Part shown: piece by piece, positions 14,641 to 25,124 of the stretch | How positions within the stretch are numbered: position 1 is the stretch's first letter | How the letters are laid out: every line of letters starts with the position of its first letter | NCBI RefSeq assembly: GCF_029267515.1 | Contig: NZ_JAJUIS010000005.1 | Span: forward strand, 1-64,000 | Reading direction: 5' to 3' | From: Seleniivibrio woodruffii | GTDB taxonomy: Bacteria; Chrysiogenota; Deferribacteres; Deferribacterales; Geovibrionaceae | Length of the DNA stretch: 64,000 bases | Translations under genes and position numbers: made by a program | The notes under the pieces: model-generated | Told to the model about the DNA's origin: nothing | What the model saw: only the letters and a program-made list of their open reading frames with translations | The model's database searches: none

Positions 14641-15954
14641 CTAAATGAGCCTGTATATGGAGTTCTTTTTGTCTCCACTTCTAGTGATAAAGCCTTTATT
14701 CACAAGCTCTTCCAAGTCTCTTAGTGCTGTGCTGGGGGATACTTCATGTAATGAGCGATAAACAGAGTTGGTTAATTGCCCATTAGTTTTTAGATACAGC
14801 ATAGCTGTGATTTGTCTTTGATTTAATCCTTTGTCTTTTAGTGACTGCTCGTTAAGTTGATCTTTGAATATAGTTATCTGAAAGCCGCCGAAAGCCTCAA
14901 TAATTTCCGGTTCAGGCAAACCAGCTTCTTTACATGCATCAATGATTCTGGGGATCCCTGTTCCCCATGCTTCGATATAGCCAGCCTTAAGGCAAGCATC
15001 GGCTATCAGCCTGTTTCTTGGTCTGGAAGGGTGGCTCAGTTTGAGTGATTCTATAGTGAGTCCTTCAACAAGTTTGCCGTCATTCCAAATTTGTAATTTA
15101 TCGTCATAAATACGAATTTGTGTCATGTTGCCCATGTAGTCTCTGTGTATCAAAGCGTTTAGAATTGCTTCACGAAGAGCAGGGAAGGGGAATTCAGGGG
15201 TTTCGATGCGGTGTACTCCTTCATAGGATATATTTTTTACAATGAATTTGGTCTCTATAATCTCAAACACTTTTTGTTGAAGAGTAATAATGTTACCTTC
15301 GATGATTTCATGGAATCTTGGGGATACTTCATTACCAACAAAACGCCCGATTTTGACATGGGAATGCGTATAAAAACTTTCAGGATTCTTGCCAAAAAGC
15401 ATAATTGCGGCTCGCTTCAATTTGCCGTCTTTAAGCAGATTCAGTTGTGAAAAAAGCTCTTCAGTTGTGAGCTTGCCAGCATCGGGAATTCTTTTTGAAC
15501 GTTCTGCATCTTTGAGATACAAAGCAACGCTTTCATTATCGATGTCATCGAATGTGGCGTTCTCTTCGATAACATCTCCCCATGTAATGCCTGATTTCTT
15601 AAGAAGGAATTCAGTCAAGGAATTGCCTGTAAGCTCTTTTGTGGTACTACCTGTTCTTTGGTAATACTGACCGCTAAGAGAGATCGCCATGTTGGACGGA
15701 GAAACCAGTATTTTTATATAATGCTTGTTATCAGATTCAAGCAATTCAACTTCCGCAAATATGCCGAGCTTGCTTTGAATCTTGTTTGGCAGGTCTTCCA
15801 TCAGCTTTGCATAATTATCGACACCGATGATGTCGCCGTCGTCATTAATACCTATGAACATAGTGCCGCCTTGAGCATTGGCAAAACTACACAGTTGCTT
15901 CAGGTATTTATCATCCCAGCTGGCTTTATATTCGATGTTGATGTTTTCTGTCAT
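14641..15954 (-). CDS. AlbA_2/Schlafen-type ATPase with winged-helix C-terminus (COG2865)
   Basis: A putative transcriptional regulator or RecG-like ATP-binding protein, 437 residues from the ATG at 15954. It has an N-terminal AlbA_2 (Schlafen) domain, NIEYKASWDDKYLKQLCSFANAQGG and the IGINDDG turn, then a GHKL-like HATPase_c_4 domain (about 235-365, with FPALREAILNALIHRDY and GTGIPRI), then a winged-helix region (about 375-437). The family's usual N-terminus is M-T-x-x-x-N-I-E-[FY]-K, so this Met is preferred to the in-frame ATG at 16008. Such genes are common in accessory and defence-rich regions; the exact role is not established. It diverges from the HExxH gene. Confidence 0.85.
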   Translation of the reverse strand: MTENINIEYKASWDDKYLKQLCSFANAQGGTMFIGINDDGDIIGVDNYAKLMEDLPNKIQSKLGIFAEVELLESDNKHYIKILVSPSNMAISLSGQYYQRTGSTTKELTGNSLTEFLLKKSGITWGDVIEENATFDDIDNESVALYLKDAERSKRIPDAGKLTTEELFSQLNLLKDGKLKRAAIMLFGKNPESFYTHSHVKIGRFVGNEVSPRFHEIIEGNIITLQQKVFEIIETKFIVKNISYEGVHRIETPEFPFPALREAILNALIHRDYMGNMTQIRIYDDKLQIWNDGKLVEGLTIESLKLSHPSRPRNRLIADACLKAGYIEAWGTGIPRIIDACKEAGLPEPEIIEAFGGFQITIFKDQLNEQSLKDKGLNQRQITAMLYLKTNGQLTNSVYRSLHEVSPSTALRDLEELVNKGFITRSGDKKNSIYRLI

Positions 15955-15999
15955 AATGTACTTTTTATATCCAATGGCATAATTAATCAAACTAAAAAA

Positions 16000-16028
16000 A
16001 TGACGCATATTTGATTTATGTGTATAAT
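16000..16028 (+). promoter_or_regulatory. Putative promoter of the HExxH protein gene
   Basis: ATGACG (16000-16005), a 17-nt spacer and a perfect TATAAT (16023-16028) lie 43 nt before the start codon at 16072. Confidence 0.45.
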
Positions 16029-16071
16029 ATTATAAGTTCGTGATAAGGATGATGGAGTAAAAGGAGCGACC

Positions 16072-17403
16072 ATGTCAAAACATTATATAGGTAACAAAAT
16101 TTCAGGTAAAGTAGGTTATGATAATAAGTTGTTTAAACCAAATAAGATGATATTTCCAAACACTAAAGCATTGGCATACTATAATTTCTATTCTCAAACA
16201 ATCATGCTTAATTCCATAGAACAAAAAGATGTGATACTTCTAAATAATGCAGCAAATAATTATAATAAATTTGAAGCGGAAAAAAATATTTATACTCTTT
16301 ACTATCATGAAGCATCACATTGGCTTGACCATACTTCAACTTATTGGGGAGTTAGACTTTTGGGAGAAATATATAGTATGAGTGAAAACCTTTTGAGAAT
16401 ACAAAAAGGACTTTTGAAAGAAAAAGAGTTTCATGATATAAAGAAATTTATAAACAAAATTGAGCTGATACATTTTCCTAAGTATTATTCAACAGTCCAG
16501 CAAAAAAGTATTAAAGATAATGTCTGGGGAATGAAAGAGACAGTTGGTCGGCTTTATGATGTGCATGGTCAAATATCAGAGCATCCTATTTTTTTTATAA
16601 ATTTTAATAACACAGCTGGAAATATTGCAAGACAACCTTTTTCTCTTGCATCTATATTGGAGATGTCTGCAGTTGCTCAAGAAATCTCTTTTACAGAGTT
16701 AAAACTTAAATCTCTTTTGACTCCAGATGAACAACTTATTGAAGCAAAGCTATATAAAAAAGAGATAGAAAAAATATTATTATCACCAGAATTAACGACA
16801 TATAGTGTGTCTGCACATTATACGGCCAATTATTTTAATTTAACGGATGCATTCGAAACTTATAAAATATGTGCTGTCTTAGGACGATTTGTATTAAATT
16901 TTCCTAATGACTTTTTTGATAAACTCAACGTTACCGATGTTGCACAAGTATATAGAGAACATTATAAAAAAGCATTTACATATAAGGATAGAGGGGCACT
17001 ATTTAATTTTTTAGTGAGGGTTATAGCATCAAAAGCTGAAAAAAGAGTGACTTATAAAGATATTGTAGATTTAGTTTCAGATTACTTTCAACAATCAAAT
17101 ATAAGTCTGACTGAGATGTATGATGTTGTTCTTCATGAAATTAAGACAGTCTATAGTTCTCCTACAATGAAATATTATAATGGTCATATAGAGAACATAA
17201 GCATAAATAATTTTGAAATTCTTGGTTTATTTGGTAGTGCAGAATATCACTCGTTTGATGTGATCCTTCCTGATTGTATTCTTGGTGATGATTATATTTT
17301 ATCGCCGTATGGACTCACAGATCCTTTCTTAGAAATTAGGCATTCAAAAATGTGTGACATTGAAATGATGATGAAAGAGTTTTCCGAAGCTTGCATAGTT
17401 TAA
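16072..17403 (+). CDS. AT-rich protein with HExxH metalloprotease-like motif, unknown family
   Basis: A 443-residue protein I do not recognise. AAGGAG lies 7 nt before the ATG. The segment YYHEASHWLDH (H79-E80-x-x-H83, with D86/H87) is a zinc-protease-like HExxH motif in a helical context. ILEMSAVAQE (E197 or E204) could provide the third ligand as in gluzincins. No signal peptide or transmembrane helix is seen, so it should be cytoplasmic. Base composition is far more AT-rich than the surroundings and codon choice is skewed to A/T, which signals recent transfer. It lies between the AlbA-type gene and the tRNA-Cys/tRNA-Gly pair. Protease activity is a hypothesis from one motif. Confidence 0.75.
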   Translation: MSKHYIGNKISGKVGYDNKLFKPNKMIFPNTKALAYYNFYSQTIMLNSIEQKDVILLNNAANNYNKFEAEKNIYTLYYHEASHWLDHTSTYWGVRLLGEIYSMSENLLRIQKGLLKEKEFHDIKKFINKIELIHFPKYYSTVQQKSIKDNVWGMKETVGRLYDVHGQISEHPIFFINFNNTAGNIARQPFSLASILEMSAVAQEISFTELKLKSLLTPDEQLIEAKLYKKEIEKILLSPELTTYSVSAHYTANYFNLTDAFETYKICAVLGRFVLNFPNDFFDKLNVTDVAQVYREHYKKAFTYKDRGALFNFLVRVIASKAEKRVTYKDIVDLVSDYFQQSNISLTEMYDVVLHEIKTVYSSPTMKYYNGHIENISINNFEILGLFGSAEYHSFDVILPDCILGDDYILSPYGLTDPFLEIRHSKMCDIEMMMKEFSEACIV

Positions 17404-17482
17404 TTGAATACTGGTTAGAAAAAAGGTTAGAAAAGTTGAAATAGAGATCTTCTAAGTCTTGTAACTTATTGATGTTTATGAA

Positions 17483-17553
17483 AGGCGACGCCCAGAATCG
17501 AACTGGGGTACGCGGATTTGCAGTCCGATGCCTAACCACTCGGCCACGTCGCC
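17483..17553 (-). tRNA. tRNA-Cys (anticodon GCA)
   Basis: The minus strand folds as a 71-nt tRNA: acceptor GGCGACG/CGTCGCC with U discriminator, D arm with GAGTGGTTAGGC, anticodon stem CGGAC/ATCCG region around CTGCAAA (GCA), and T arm with GTTCGATTC. CCA is not encoded. It lies downstream of tRNA-Gly copy 2 with a terminator hairpin between them. Confidence 0.95.
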
Positions 17554-17561
17554 TTAAAAGG

Positions 17562-17590
17562 AAAAAAAAGACCGGTAAATCGAACCGGTC
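17562..17590 (-). terminator. Terminator after tRNA-Gly copy 2
   Basis: GACCGGT/ACCGGTC (17570-17590) with a 7-nt loop is followed on the minus strand by eight T. It separates tRNA-Gly from tRNA-Cys, so tRNA-Cys must use read-through or its own promoter. Confidence 0.8.
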
Positions 17591-17601
17591 TCTTATGAAA
17601 A

Positions 17602-17674
17602 AGCGGGTAGCCGGACTCGAACCGGTGACCTCAACCTTGGCAAGGTCGCGCTCTACCAACTGAGCTATACCCGC
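17602..17674 (-). tRNA. tRNA-Gly (anticodon GCC), copy 2
   Basis: This 73-nt gene is base-for-base identical to 11227-11299, in the same orientation: acceptor GCGGGTA/TACCCGC, anticodon GCC, U discriminator, no encoded CCA. It is served by its own promoter at 17686-17714. Confidence 0.97.
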
Positions 17675-17685
17675 GTGAGGTAGCT

Positions 17686-17714
17686 TTTATAACTTATCAC
17701 AAACCTGTTGTCAA
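17686..17714 (-). promoter_or_regulatory. Sigma-70 promoter of tRNA-Gly copy 2
   Basis: TTGACA (17709-17714), a 17-nt spacer and TATAAA (17686-17691) on the minus strand, 11 nt before the tRNA 5' end. The spacer sequence differs from that of copy 1, while the boxes are the same. Confidence 0.8.
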
Positions 17715-17761
17715 CATCTTATTTCAAATTTTCTTTATTTTTGTCAGAACATAAAGCACGG

Positions 17762-18445
17762 TCAGACCTTATAAAAAACCGTACCCTCCTGAAAAGCGCC
17801 CTCCGGCTTAGGCGTCACCGTATACCGGAAACCCGCACGCACAAAGTCCTCCCTTATCTCCCTGCCGGAAGAGTAGGTAGCCGCCCTGCCAATGTCCGTG
17901 CAAAGCCGATAAACGTCTCTGAAAACAGCCTCCGTCCACATTTCAGGATTTTTCCGTTTGCCGAACGGGTCAAAGTAAACCACGTCAAATTTCAGCGGCA
18001 TGTCGCGTATTATATTCCGCGCGTCGCCGATGGCGATATCAAGCCGCACATTCTCCGCCTGCCCATCACTGATAAGCCTTCTCAGAAGCTCATAGCCTCT
18101 GTACGGCCACATAAATCTGTTCTGTCTGATTGTATCAAAGAGCGATGATTGTCGCTCCACAGTGACGATATGGAGTCTGTGGCGGTGTTCAACGGACAGA
18201 AGGCGGTCAAGGGTAACGGCAAGGTTGCTGCCGCCTCCGAGGCAAATATCCAAAAGGCGCACGTCCTGCACCTGCAGAAGCTGCTCTATGCCGCTGGCGG
18301 TATAGAATTTGTGCAGGCTTTCGGTGAACGCGCCCACGCTTTTGGCTCTATACCCCTCGTTATAGTCCATACTATAGAGGGATATAGAGCCATCCGCTGT
18401 AATTAATGGTTTGTTCTTACTTTTTAACGGGATTAAATTCGGCAT
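17762..18445 (-). CDS. MnmC-like SAM-dependent methyltransferase (Methyltransf_30)
   Basis: A Rossmann-fold methyltransferase of about 227 residues, related to the methylating domain of MnmC, which completes mnm5 modification of tRNA wobble uridine. Seen: the SAM loop LLDICLGGGSNL, the acidic strand HIVTVE, and the family signature YFDPFGKRKNPEMWT. The FAD oxidase half of MnmC is absent, as in many MnmD-type enzymes. The start is placed at 18445 (MPNLIPLKSKNKPLITADGS); the frame stays open 5' within nadB. It overlaps the end of nadB by 29 nt and is the last gene of the minus-strand operon. The tRNA substrate is inferred from family membership. Confidence 0.75.
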   Translation of the reverse strand: MPNLIPLKSKNKPLITADGSISLYSMDYNEGYRAKSVGAFTESLHKFYTASGIEQLLQVQDVRLLDICLGGGSNLAVTLDRLLSVEHRHRLHIVTVERQSSLFDTIRQNRFMWPYRGYELLRRLISDGQAENVRLDIAIGDARNIIRDMPLKFDVVYFDPFGKRKNPEMWTEAVFRDVYRLCTDIGRAATYSSGREIREDFVRAGFRYTVTPKPEGAFQEGTVFYKV

Positions 18446-19979
18446 TATGGAAATAGATGTGCCAGTTGTCGGATATCCTGTCGGGATAGTCGTCTCTGTA
18501 GTGTCCACCTCTGCTGCCTTTGCGTTCGTCTGCAGCGGTCGCCATGAGCAGACCGACTGTCAGCATATTGCGTATCTCGGCTGTGGTTCTGTCTCTGGGT
18601 ACATAGTTTTTGTATTTGGTAAGGTGCCCGCTCAGATATTCTTTCGCAATGGCAAGCCCTGCGGCATTGCGTGAAACGCTCACGCCATCCCACATACTCT
18701 CCTGAATCTCGCCAACCATGCCTTCGCCCTGCTCTTCGCTGACGGTTTCAAACTGAGGCATATCCACGGCTTTAACAACCCGGTCTTTGTTGTCAGCAGC
18801 GGCCGCGTCTGCGCTTCTTCCGCCGTATACCACGCCTTCGAGAAGGGAGTTGCTGGCGAGTCTGTTTGCGCCGTGAACGCCGTTGCAAGCCGCTTCGCCG
18901 CACGCATAAAGTCCTTTAAGACTGCTGCGTCCGAACTCGTCGGTGTATATTCCGCCCATATAATAGTGGGCGGCGGGGCTTACGGGTATGGGATTAACCG
19001 TGATGTCTATGTTATATTCCAGACATGTAGTGTAAATTTTCGGGAATCTGTTGCGCACAAAGTCTTTTTCAAGATGTGTCAGATCGAGGAAGACATGATC
19101 TGCATCTGTCTGCTTCATCTCGAAGAAAATAGCGCGGCTGACAACATCTCTTGGCGCAAGTTCGCCATCGGGGTGATACTTAGTTGCAAAGCGCTCCATA
19201 TTTACGTTGCGCAGAATGCCGCCCTCGCCTCTCATAGCCTCGCTTAAAAGGAACGCAGGCGCGCCCTTAACGGAGAGTCCTGTGGGGTGGAACTGATAAA
19301 ATTCCATATCGCGCATATCAGCACCCGCGCGGAAAGCCATGGCCATTCCGTCGCCTGTAACGACAGCGGGGTTTGTGGTGCGTCTGAAAAGTCTGCCCGC
19401 GCCGCCTGTGGCGACTATGACAGCCTTGGCGTAGTAGCATTTGAACTCGCCCGTTTTCTCGTCCAGAGCAAAAACACCGCATACGCTGTCAGGTGCATCT
19501 TTGATAAAATCAATGGCATAGGTATATTCAACTTTTTCTATATTGCTGAAATTTTTGGAATATTCTTTCAGAGTGCGCACAATCTCATGTCCGGTAGCGT
19601 CGCCTTTAGCGTGGATGATACGGTTGACGCTGTGCGCCGCCTCCCGTGAGAATTCCAGAACGCCTCCGTGCATGTCGAACTTCGCACCCCAAGAGATAAG
19701 CTGTTTGATATATTTGGGTCCTTCCTCAACCAGCGTCGAAACGGCTTTAAGATCGCAAAGCCCATCTCCTGCACGCAAAGTATCTTCAATGTGCAGAGTA
19801 ATATCGTCGTCATCGGAAAGGGCGACTGCGACGCCGCCCTGTGCATACTCGGAGGAGCTTTCCCCCAGAAAACATTTTGTAACAACTGCAACGCTGCCGT
19901 ATTCGGCAAGTTCAATCGCCGCACGGAGTCCGGCAACGCCGCTGCCAAGAACTATGTAATCGTAAAAGTAATTTTTCAT
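18417..19979 (-). CDS. nadB: L-aspartate oxidase
   Basis: NadB oxidises L-aspartate to iminoaspartate with FAD, using O2 or fumarate as acceptor; it is the first step of de novo NAD synthesis. The 520 residues match the family. The N-terminal dinucleotide-binding motif VLGSGVAGLRAAIELA, the segment GESSSEYAQGGVAVAL, the substrate-site block FHPTGL, and HGANRLASNSLLEGVVYG near the C-terminal helical domain are all present. It starts immediately after the stop of the outer-membrane protein gene. nadA and nadC are not in the window. Confidence 0.95.
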   Translation of the reverse strand: MKNYFYDYIVLGSGVAGLRAAIELAEYGSVAVVTKCFLGESSSEYAQGGVAVALSDDDDITLHIEDTLRAGDGLCDLKAVSTLVEEGPKYIKQLISWGAKFDMHGGVLEFSREAAHSVNRIIHAKGDATGHEIVRTLKEYSKNFSNIEKVEYTYAIDFIKDAPDSVCGVFALDEKTGEFKCYYAKAVIVATGGAGRLFRRTTNPAVVTGDGMAMAFRAGADMRDMEFYQFHPTGLSVKGAPAFLLSEAMRGEGGILRNVNMERFATKYHPDGELAPRDVVSRAIFFEMKQTDADHVFLDLTHLEKDFVRNRFPKIYTTCLEYNIDITVNPIPVSPAAHYYMGGIYTDEFGRSSLKGLYACGEAACNGVHGANRLASNSLLEGVVYGGRSADAAAADNKDRVVKAVDMPQFETVSEEQGEGMVGEIQESMWDGVSVSRNAAGLAIAKEYLSGHLTKYKNYVPRDRTTAEIRNMLTVGLLMATAADERKGSRGGHYRDDYPDRISDNWHIYFHNAEFNPVKK

Positions 19980-20702
19980 TTAGAACCTGATGGCTGCTTT
20001 AAGCCCGTATTGGTTGACATCACCACCTCTTGCGGCTTCAATGTTAAGCACAATGAAGGGGAAGGGGCAGACCTGAAGACCGACCATACCTCTGACAGCA
20101 TTAACGTTTTCGTCGTCAAGGTCAACGTTGTCGGAATCTTCGCTTGCCATTGTATAAACGTCCTCAACACCGGCATAGGGTGTCAGGATGAGAAAGCCCT
20201 TGCTGATGTATATTCCCACAAGACCGGACTGGAGGTCAACATCTTCCAGATCGAGAACTTTTGTATAGGCGGCTTTAACACTGACTGCGGGAGTCAGGAC
20301 TGAACCCTCAAGGAGTGCGTACTTCGCTTCAAGGGTTACAGCAGTGAAGTCTATATTCGCGCCTTTCGTGATGCTCGCGCCAAGGTCAACTCCAAATGGC
20401 AGCCCCTTTTGGATATGTACTCTGTTCGCCCATATAGCGCTGTCGGGGTCGCCGTTGTCCCATGCGTTCTTCCATTTAGCGGAGTCTTCATCAATGTTTG
20501 TAAGCTGAGATTCGAGTGCAATGTCAAAGCCAAGACTACCGAGAGGTTCCGCAGGGCTGTTAGGCGTTGGTGTTGCAGCAAGGCTGATATCTTTCATAAG
20601 GTCGCTGAAATCATCCTGCGAAAGACCTGGCATCAGCTTAAAATCACCTGCAAATGCCGTCGCGCAGAGAAGTGTAAATACAATAACTAAAACCTTCTTC
20701 AT
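19980..20702 (-). CDS. Putative outer-membrane beta-barrel protein
   Basis: A 240-residue exported protein. The signal peptide MKKVLVIVFTLLCATAFA ends in a clear AFA|G cleavage site. The rest alternates short amphipathic strands (VHIQKGLPFGVDLGASI; AVRGMVGLQV) and ends in Phe (GLKAAIRF), the usual C-terminal signature recognised by the BAM machinery. I cannot name the family. It lies between the radical SAM gene (4-nt overlap) and nadB (no gap), an odd place for a porin-like gene. Confidence 0.75.
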   Translation of the reverse strand: MKKVLVIVFTLLCATAFAGDFKLMPGLSQDDFSDLMKDISLAATPTPNSPAEPLGSLGFDIALESQLTNIDEDSAKWKNAWDNGDPDSAIWANRVHIQKGLPFGVDLGASITKGANIDFTAVTLEAKYALLEGSVLTPAVSVKAAYTKVLDLEDVDLQSGLVGIYISKGFLILTPYAGVEDVYTMASEDSDNVDLDDENVNAVRGMVGLQVCPFPFIVLNIEAARGGDVNQYGLKAAIRF

Positions 20703-21994
20703 TTAGTCCTCCTTTTCAGATCCGGCAGCCCGAAGTCCTTCTGAAAGTTCTCGCGGGTCCTGTTGAAATAGCCGAATTTCATATTTTTATGTTTCTTTTT
20801 TATCAGTTTCAGAAGATTTTTAAGTCCTAAAATCTCCTCTTTTTTGAATTTCATTCCGGCGAAAAGGAAATCCGGATCAATGTTCAGGTTGCGCAGTTGG
20901 ATAAGGTCTATCCTGTACGCATCCAGAAAATCTATCAGTGTGTTCGCCTCGCTCTCCCTGTCGTTTATACCGGGCATAGTGAGGAAGTTCAGCGAGGTAT
21001 ACACGTTGTATCTGTTGGCAAGTTCAATGCTTTTCAGAACGTCGTCAAGTGTATAGCCCACAGGATTGTAATATGCGTCATATGTTGATTGTACCACTGA
21101 ATTAAGGCTGACCCTAATACTATCTACACCAGCGTCGAAAATCATCTTCATTTTTTCAGGACTGGAGCAGTTCGAGTTGAAATTCACCGTGAGTTCCGGT
21201 GCCTGCGCCTTGATGATTTTTATAGCCTTTGCGATGGTGTCCGCAACGGTTATTGGGTCACCCTCACAACCCTGTCCGAAGCTGACGATTGGTTCCTCAG
21301 CCACCTCATAGTGGTTAAGAGCTACCTGAGCTATCTCCTCCGGTGTGGGTACGAATTTTATCCTGTCCTGCGGTGCGGTTATACGCTTGTCATCCTGCTT
21401 TGAAATACAGCCCATGCACCTGCTGTTGCAGGTGGGCGCTGTGGGCAGGGGGCATTCCCATCTGCCTATAAAGGCGTTCTTCGCCGCCGTGCAGTGGTAT
21501 TCCAACGCGCAGGTGGAAAGCTGACCGTAAAGCCTGTTGTCCGGATACTTTTCAAGCATCCTGTCAACGGTGGGTTTGAAAGCGTCGGTATAGTCGAAGT
21601 TTGCGGGGTTCCATTTGCTGTCGTCGTCAACTTTTATGGCGGGAACAACGAACTTGTCGTTCAGCCAGCCAACGGCTGTGTATGCGTAAAGAGGGAGCAC
21701 CTCTTCCGTGTTTTTTACATATGCGGGCAGAAACAGTCGGAGAAATCCGGGATCGAGGAACGCGCTCACCGCATAGCCGCCTGTGAAGGTCTCCATGCCC
21801 GCTGTCAGCGGGTTATATGCTACCGGATGGGTGTTCGGAACAAAATAAAGTCTTGAACATGGCGGCAGCTCAATAAGCTCCACCTCATAAGGAACGAAAT
21901 TATAGTTCTCGCTCCTTACAGTCATTTTAAGATGCGGGTGATCATATATATTGCCCTGCCTGTCGGCAAAGAGAAGATTCGGAATAGCGTACAT
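20699..21994 (-). CDS. Radical SAM protein, unknown substrate
   Basis: A 431-residue radical SAM enzyme. The [4Fe-4S]/SAM motif CNSRCMGC (C-x3-C-x2-C) lies near residue 190, after an unusually long N-terminal region of about 185 residues that includes extra Cys (CALEYHCTAAK). Barrel features follow: FGQGCEGDP in the SAM-binding GGE-like position, then VNFNSNCSS and IRVSLNS. It resembles the SPASM/MoaA-like superfamily, but I cannot assign a reaction. GGAG lies 9 nt before the start. It is the first gene of the operon with the porin-like gene, nadB and the methyltransferase. Confidence 0.85.
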   Translation of the reverse strand: MYAIPNLLFADRQGNIYDHPHLKMTVRSENYNFVPYEVELIELPPCSRLYFVPNTHPVAYNPLTAGMETFTGGYAVSAFLDPGFLRLFLPAYVKNTEEVLPLYAYTAVGWLNDKFVVPAIKVDDDSKWNPANFDYTDAFKPTVDRMLEKYPDNRLYGQLSTCALEYHCTAAKNAFIGRWECPLPTAPTCNSRCMGCISKQDDKRITAPQDRIKFVPTPEEIAQVALNHYEVAEEPIVSFGQGCEGDPITVADTIAKAIKIIKAQAPELTVNFNSNCSSPEKMKMIFDAGVDSIRVSLNSVVQSTYDAYYNPVGYTLDDVLKSIELANRYNVYTSLNFLTMPGINDRESEANTLIDFLDAYRIDLIQLRNLNIDPDFLFAGMKFKKEEILGLKNLLKLIKKKHKNMKFGYFNRTRENFQKDFGLPDLKRRTK

Positions 21995-22020
21995 TGGCTG
22001 ATGCTCCGTAGTTTTGAAAA

Positions 22021-22049
22021 ATAATAGTTTTAGCGCGATGCAAAGTCAA
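22021..22049 (-). promoter_or_regulatory. Sigma-70 promoter of the radical SAM-nadB operon
   Basis: On the minus strand TTGACT (22044-22049), a 17-nt spacer and TATTAT (22021-22026), 26 nt before the start codon. Confidence 0.65.
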
Positions 22050-22111
22050 GGTCATATAAACGGTTTTTTCATGGAGAAACACGCAAACTATAGGACGAAT
22101 CTGATTTGATG

Positions 22112-22141
22112 TTGTTATTTTTCTTACTTTGTGCCTATAAT
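22112..22141 (+). promoter_or_regulatory. Putative sigma-70 promoter of eno
   Basis: TTGTTA (22112-22117), an 18-nt spacer and a perfect TATAAT (22136-22141). The leader to the eno start codon is about 75 nt; I found no recognisable riboswitch in it. Confidence 0.55.
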
Positions 22142-22183
22142 TTATGGTTGAACATAGGGTGACACATAGTTCATTCCCCATAA

Positions 22184-23905
<1,722 letters not shown>

Positions 23906-23932
23906 ATGCAAAGTTTATAAACTATAACAAAG

Positions 23933-23958
23933 AGGCGGGGTTCAGCACCCGCCTTTTT
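23933..23958 (+). terminator. Terminator downstream of eno and its repeats
   Basis: GGCGGG and CCCGCC pair around a 9-nt loop and are followed by TTTTTC. It comes after all three copies of the eno tail, so transcription would cross the repeat array. Confidence 0.8.
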
Positions 23959-24024
23959 CTTGTCTTGCATACCTGATAAAAATTATTATATAAATACTTA
24001 ATCAATCTTATTACGGAGAATCAT

Positions 24025-25122
24025 ATGCAGTTAGAAAAAAAGATGGCAGACCTTATATGCGAATATTCCCTCAATCTGAAAGAGGATGACATATTTCTTA
24101 TCCGCGCCGAAACGGTATCGGAGCCTCTGGTTAAAGCACTTATGGTGAAGGCGTTACAAATGGGCGCGCACCCTGTTCTGCGCATGGCGATTGCTGAGCA
24201 GCAGGCGGCATTTTACAGCCATGCCAACAACAAACAGCTTGAGTTCATAGCTCCAAGCATCATGGCAGACGCACACAATATCACCGCGCAGGTTTACATC
24301 GACAGCACAAGCAACACAAAACAGCTTACAAGAGCGGATAAATCGAAGATAGCACTTGCCAGCAAAACAATGCGCCAGGTACGCGACGTTCTCATGGAAC
24401 GTGAGCAGAAAGGTGAATTCCGCTGGTCGCTCTGCCCCTACCCATCGCAGGCAATGGCGCAGGACGCTGAAATGTCGCTGGACGAATACACTGAGTTTGT
24501 CTACAACGCTTGCAAGCTGAACGAATCGGATCCAGTTGCGGCATGGCGCAAGGTGGACGAGTTCCAGAAAAAAGTTGTGGATATCCTCACAGGCACAAAA
24601 GAACTGCGCATCGTCGGCGAAAAGACCGACCTTACATATAACGTCGAGGGACGCAAATGGATAAACTGTAACGGTCACCACAACATGCCCGACGGTGAGG
24701 TTTTCACAAGCCCCGTTGAGGACGGCGTGAACGGTCAGATTTACTTTGACCTGCCCACATCATACATGGGTGTGGAAGCTGGCGGTATCCTGCTTAAAAT
24801 TGAGAAGGGACGCATTGTTGAGGCATCCGCCGAGAAGGGCAATGACTTCCTGCAAAGCGTTCTGGAGACAGATGAAGGCTCAAGATTTATCGGTGAATGT
24901 GCTTTCGGTCTTAACGACAACATAGATAAACCCACGAAGAACATTCTGTTTGACGAAAAGATAGGACGCACAATCCACATGGCTGTGGGCGCAAGCTATC
25001 CCGAAGCAGGCGGAAAGAACAAATCCGGCATCCACTGGGATATGATAAAGTCCATGCAGGACGGAAAGGCATATGCAGACGGAAAGCTGATATACAGCGA
25101 AGGAAGATTTTTAGGTTTATAA
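24025..25122 (+). CDS. Aminopeptidase, M29 family
   Basis: A 365-residue two-metal aminopeptidase of family M29 (AmpS/PepS/T type), which releases N-terminal residues from cytoplasmic peptides. Predicted metal ligands are the Glu in NMPDGEVFTSP, the Glu in GECAFGLN, and the His/His/Asp set in IHMAVGASYPEAGG and SGIHWDMI. The length is slightly below the ~370-410 of characterised members. GGAG precedes the ATG. It is a single gene between the eno array and repeat-rich DNA. Confidence 0.9.
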   Translation: MQLEKKMADLICEYSLNLKEDDIFLIRAETVSEPLVKALMVKALQMGAHPVLRMAIAEQQAAFYSHANNKQLEFIAPSIMADAHNITAQVYIDSTSNTKQLTRADKSKIALASKTMRQVRDVLMEREQKGEFRWSLCPYPSQAMAQDAEMSLDEYTEFVYNACKLNESDPVAAWRKVDEFQKKVVDILTGTKELRIVGEKTDLTYNVEGRKWINCNGHHNMPDGEVFTSPVEDGVNGQIYFDLPTSYMGVEAGGILLKIEKGRIVEASAEKGNDFLQSVLETDEGSRFIGECAFGLNDNIDKPTKNILFDEKIGRTIHMAVGASYPEAGGKNKSGIHWDMIKSMQDGKAYADGKLIYSEGRFLGL

Positions 25123-25124
25123 GA

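Noticed and set aside
11227-17674. Integrated prophage or ICE between the tRNA-Gly genes
   Set aside because: No integrase, recombination directionality factor, phage structural gene or conjugation gene is present; only the tRNA repeats and cargo suggest mobility.
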